Shown piece by piece: positions 63,861 through 64,000 of a DNA stretch of 64,000 nt (positions within the stretch are counted from its first letter, which is position 1; each line of letters begins with the position of its first letter). The stretch is from Protofrankia sp963555925 (GTDB lineage: Bacteria > Actinomycetota > Actinomycetes > Frankiales > Frankiaceae): the NCBI GenBank assembly GCA_963555925.1, contig CAUVXJ010000010.1, forward strand, positions 39,830-103,829, written 5' to 3'. The notes under the pieces are model-generated. The model did no database searches. It was given only the letters and a program-made list of their open reading frames with translations, and was not told where the DNA came from. The position numbers and the translations under genes are program-made.

Positions 63861-64000
63861 CCTGGGCTTGGGCGTCCGCTCGTCGACACGCTGCAAGGGT
63901 CAACGATCAAGAATCTCAAGGAGTTGCGGCCGAGGTCGGGCCGCGACATCGCGATCCGGGTGATCTTCGCTTTCGACCCCTGGTCACAGGCGGTGTTGCT
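63861..64000 (+). CDS. HigB/Gp49-like toxin, N-terminally truncated and cut by window edge
   Basis: After a TGA (63858-63860) the frame reads LGRPLVDTLQGSTIKNLKELRPR, then SGRDIAIRVIFAFDPWSQAVL, the middle of a RelE-superfamily Gp49/HigB toxin (GSxxKNLKELRP and RxxFAFDPxRxAxLL). No start codon or normal N-terminal half is found on the left, so the gene lacks its beginning. The end lies beyond the window; an HTH antitoxin gene may follow. Confidence 0.6.

Overview
The window is 64 kb of very GC-rich, strongly third-position-biased DNA from an actinomycete. The mix of genes is most like Frankia: a DUF574/Methyltransf_19 methyltransferase, a TIR-NACHT-WD40 protein, a DUF3037-HipA pair, many P450/SDR/TetR genes, a DUF3068 protein, and a kinase fragment whose ALPGY...GAGAFG start I associate with Frankia kinases. 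The genus is an inference, not a proof. A 393-base run of N at 38613-39005 shows that this is a draft assembly. No rRNA, intact tRNA or CRISPR array was seen.

Layout. 1-9.6 kb: end of an ABC permease, then three exported phosphoesterases (a purple-acid-phosphatase-like enzyme and two Tat phosphoesterase/phospholipase C proteins), a membrane protein and an orphan branched-chain-amino-acid-type binding lipoprotein. 9.8-14.6 kb: a patchwork of VapBC, DUF3037-HipA, an HTH-PIN pair, two copies (one broken) of an FMN reductase, a truncated Ser/Thr kinase and two repeat families. 14.6-20 kb: a lipoprotein and a nitrate/sulfonate-type ABC system split around a methyltransferase gene, with a similar leader in front of both halves. 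20-25 kb: a 1,624-residue TIR-NACHT-pentapeptide-WD40 protein. 25-37 kb: an MFS pump with divergent TetR and paired operators, a P450, a hydrolase, a LysR regulator, a propionyl-CoA synthetase-like gene, a zinc-ribbon membrane protein and an alginate-lyase-like lipoprotein.

38-50 kb: an S1 protease with a gap, then a small biosynthetic locus: a SnoaL-like protein, a fatty acyl-AMP ligase and an ACP-GNAT fusion in one translationally coupled operon, and a 1,737-residue iterative-type PKS (KS-AT-DH-KR-ACP). Its KR has lost the catalytic Lys, Ser and Tyr, so I predict an unreduced aromatic product such as an orsellinic-type acid. 50.5-64 kb: lipoprotein, toxin-antitoxin genes (one HicA/HicB-like pair between two tRNA-3'-end-like repeats), an LLM oxidoreductase, a P450-SDR/TetR-SDR-SnoaL catabolic-type cluster, a DUF3068 protein, a dienelactone hydrolase, HicBA and a truncated HigB-like toxin at the edge.

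Three window-wide patterns stand out. (1) A foldback repeat family, 161-201 bp when complete and flanked by TTA, is present as three complete and three partial copies; two complete copies supply the stop codon of the next gene. A second 69-bp hairpin family has three copies. (2) Several genes look like in-frame internal-deletion remnants that keep both ends (ECF sigma factor, YCII, RelE-like toxin, a PIN-like protein, a transposase). (3) Short tandem repeats with units of 6-14 bp are unusually common, inside and between genes. Together they suggest a genome undergoing active decay and rearrangement.
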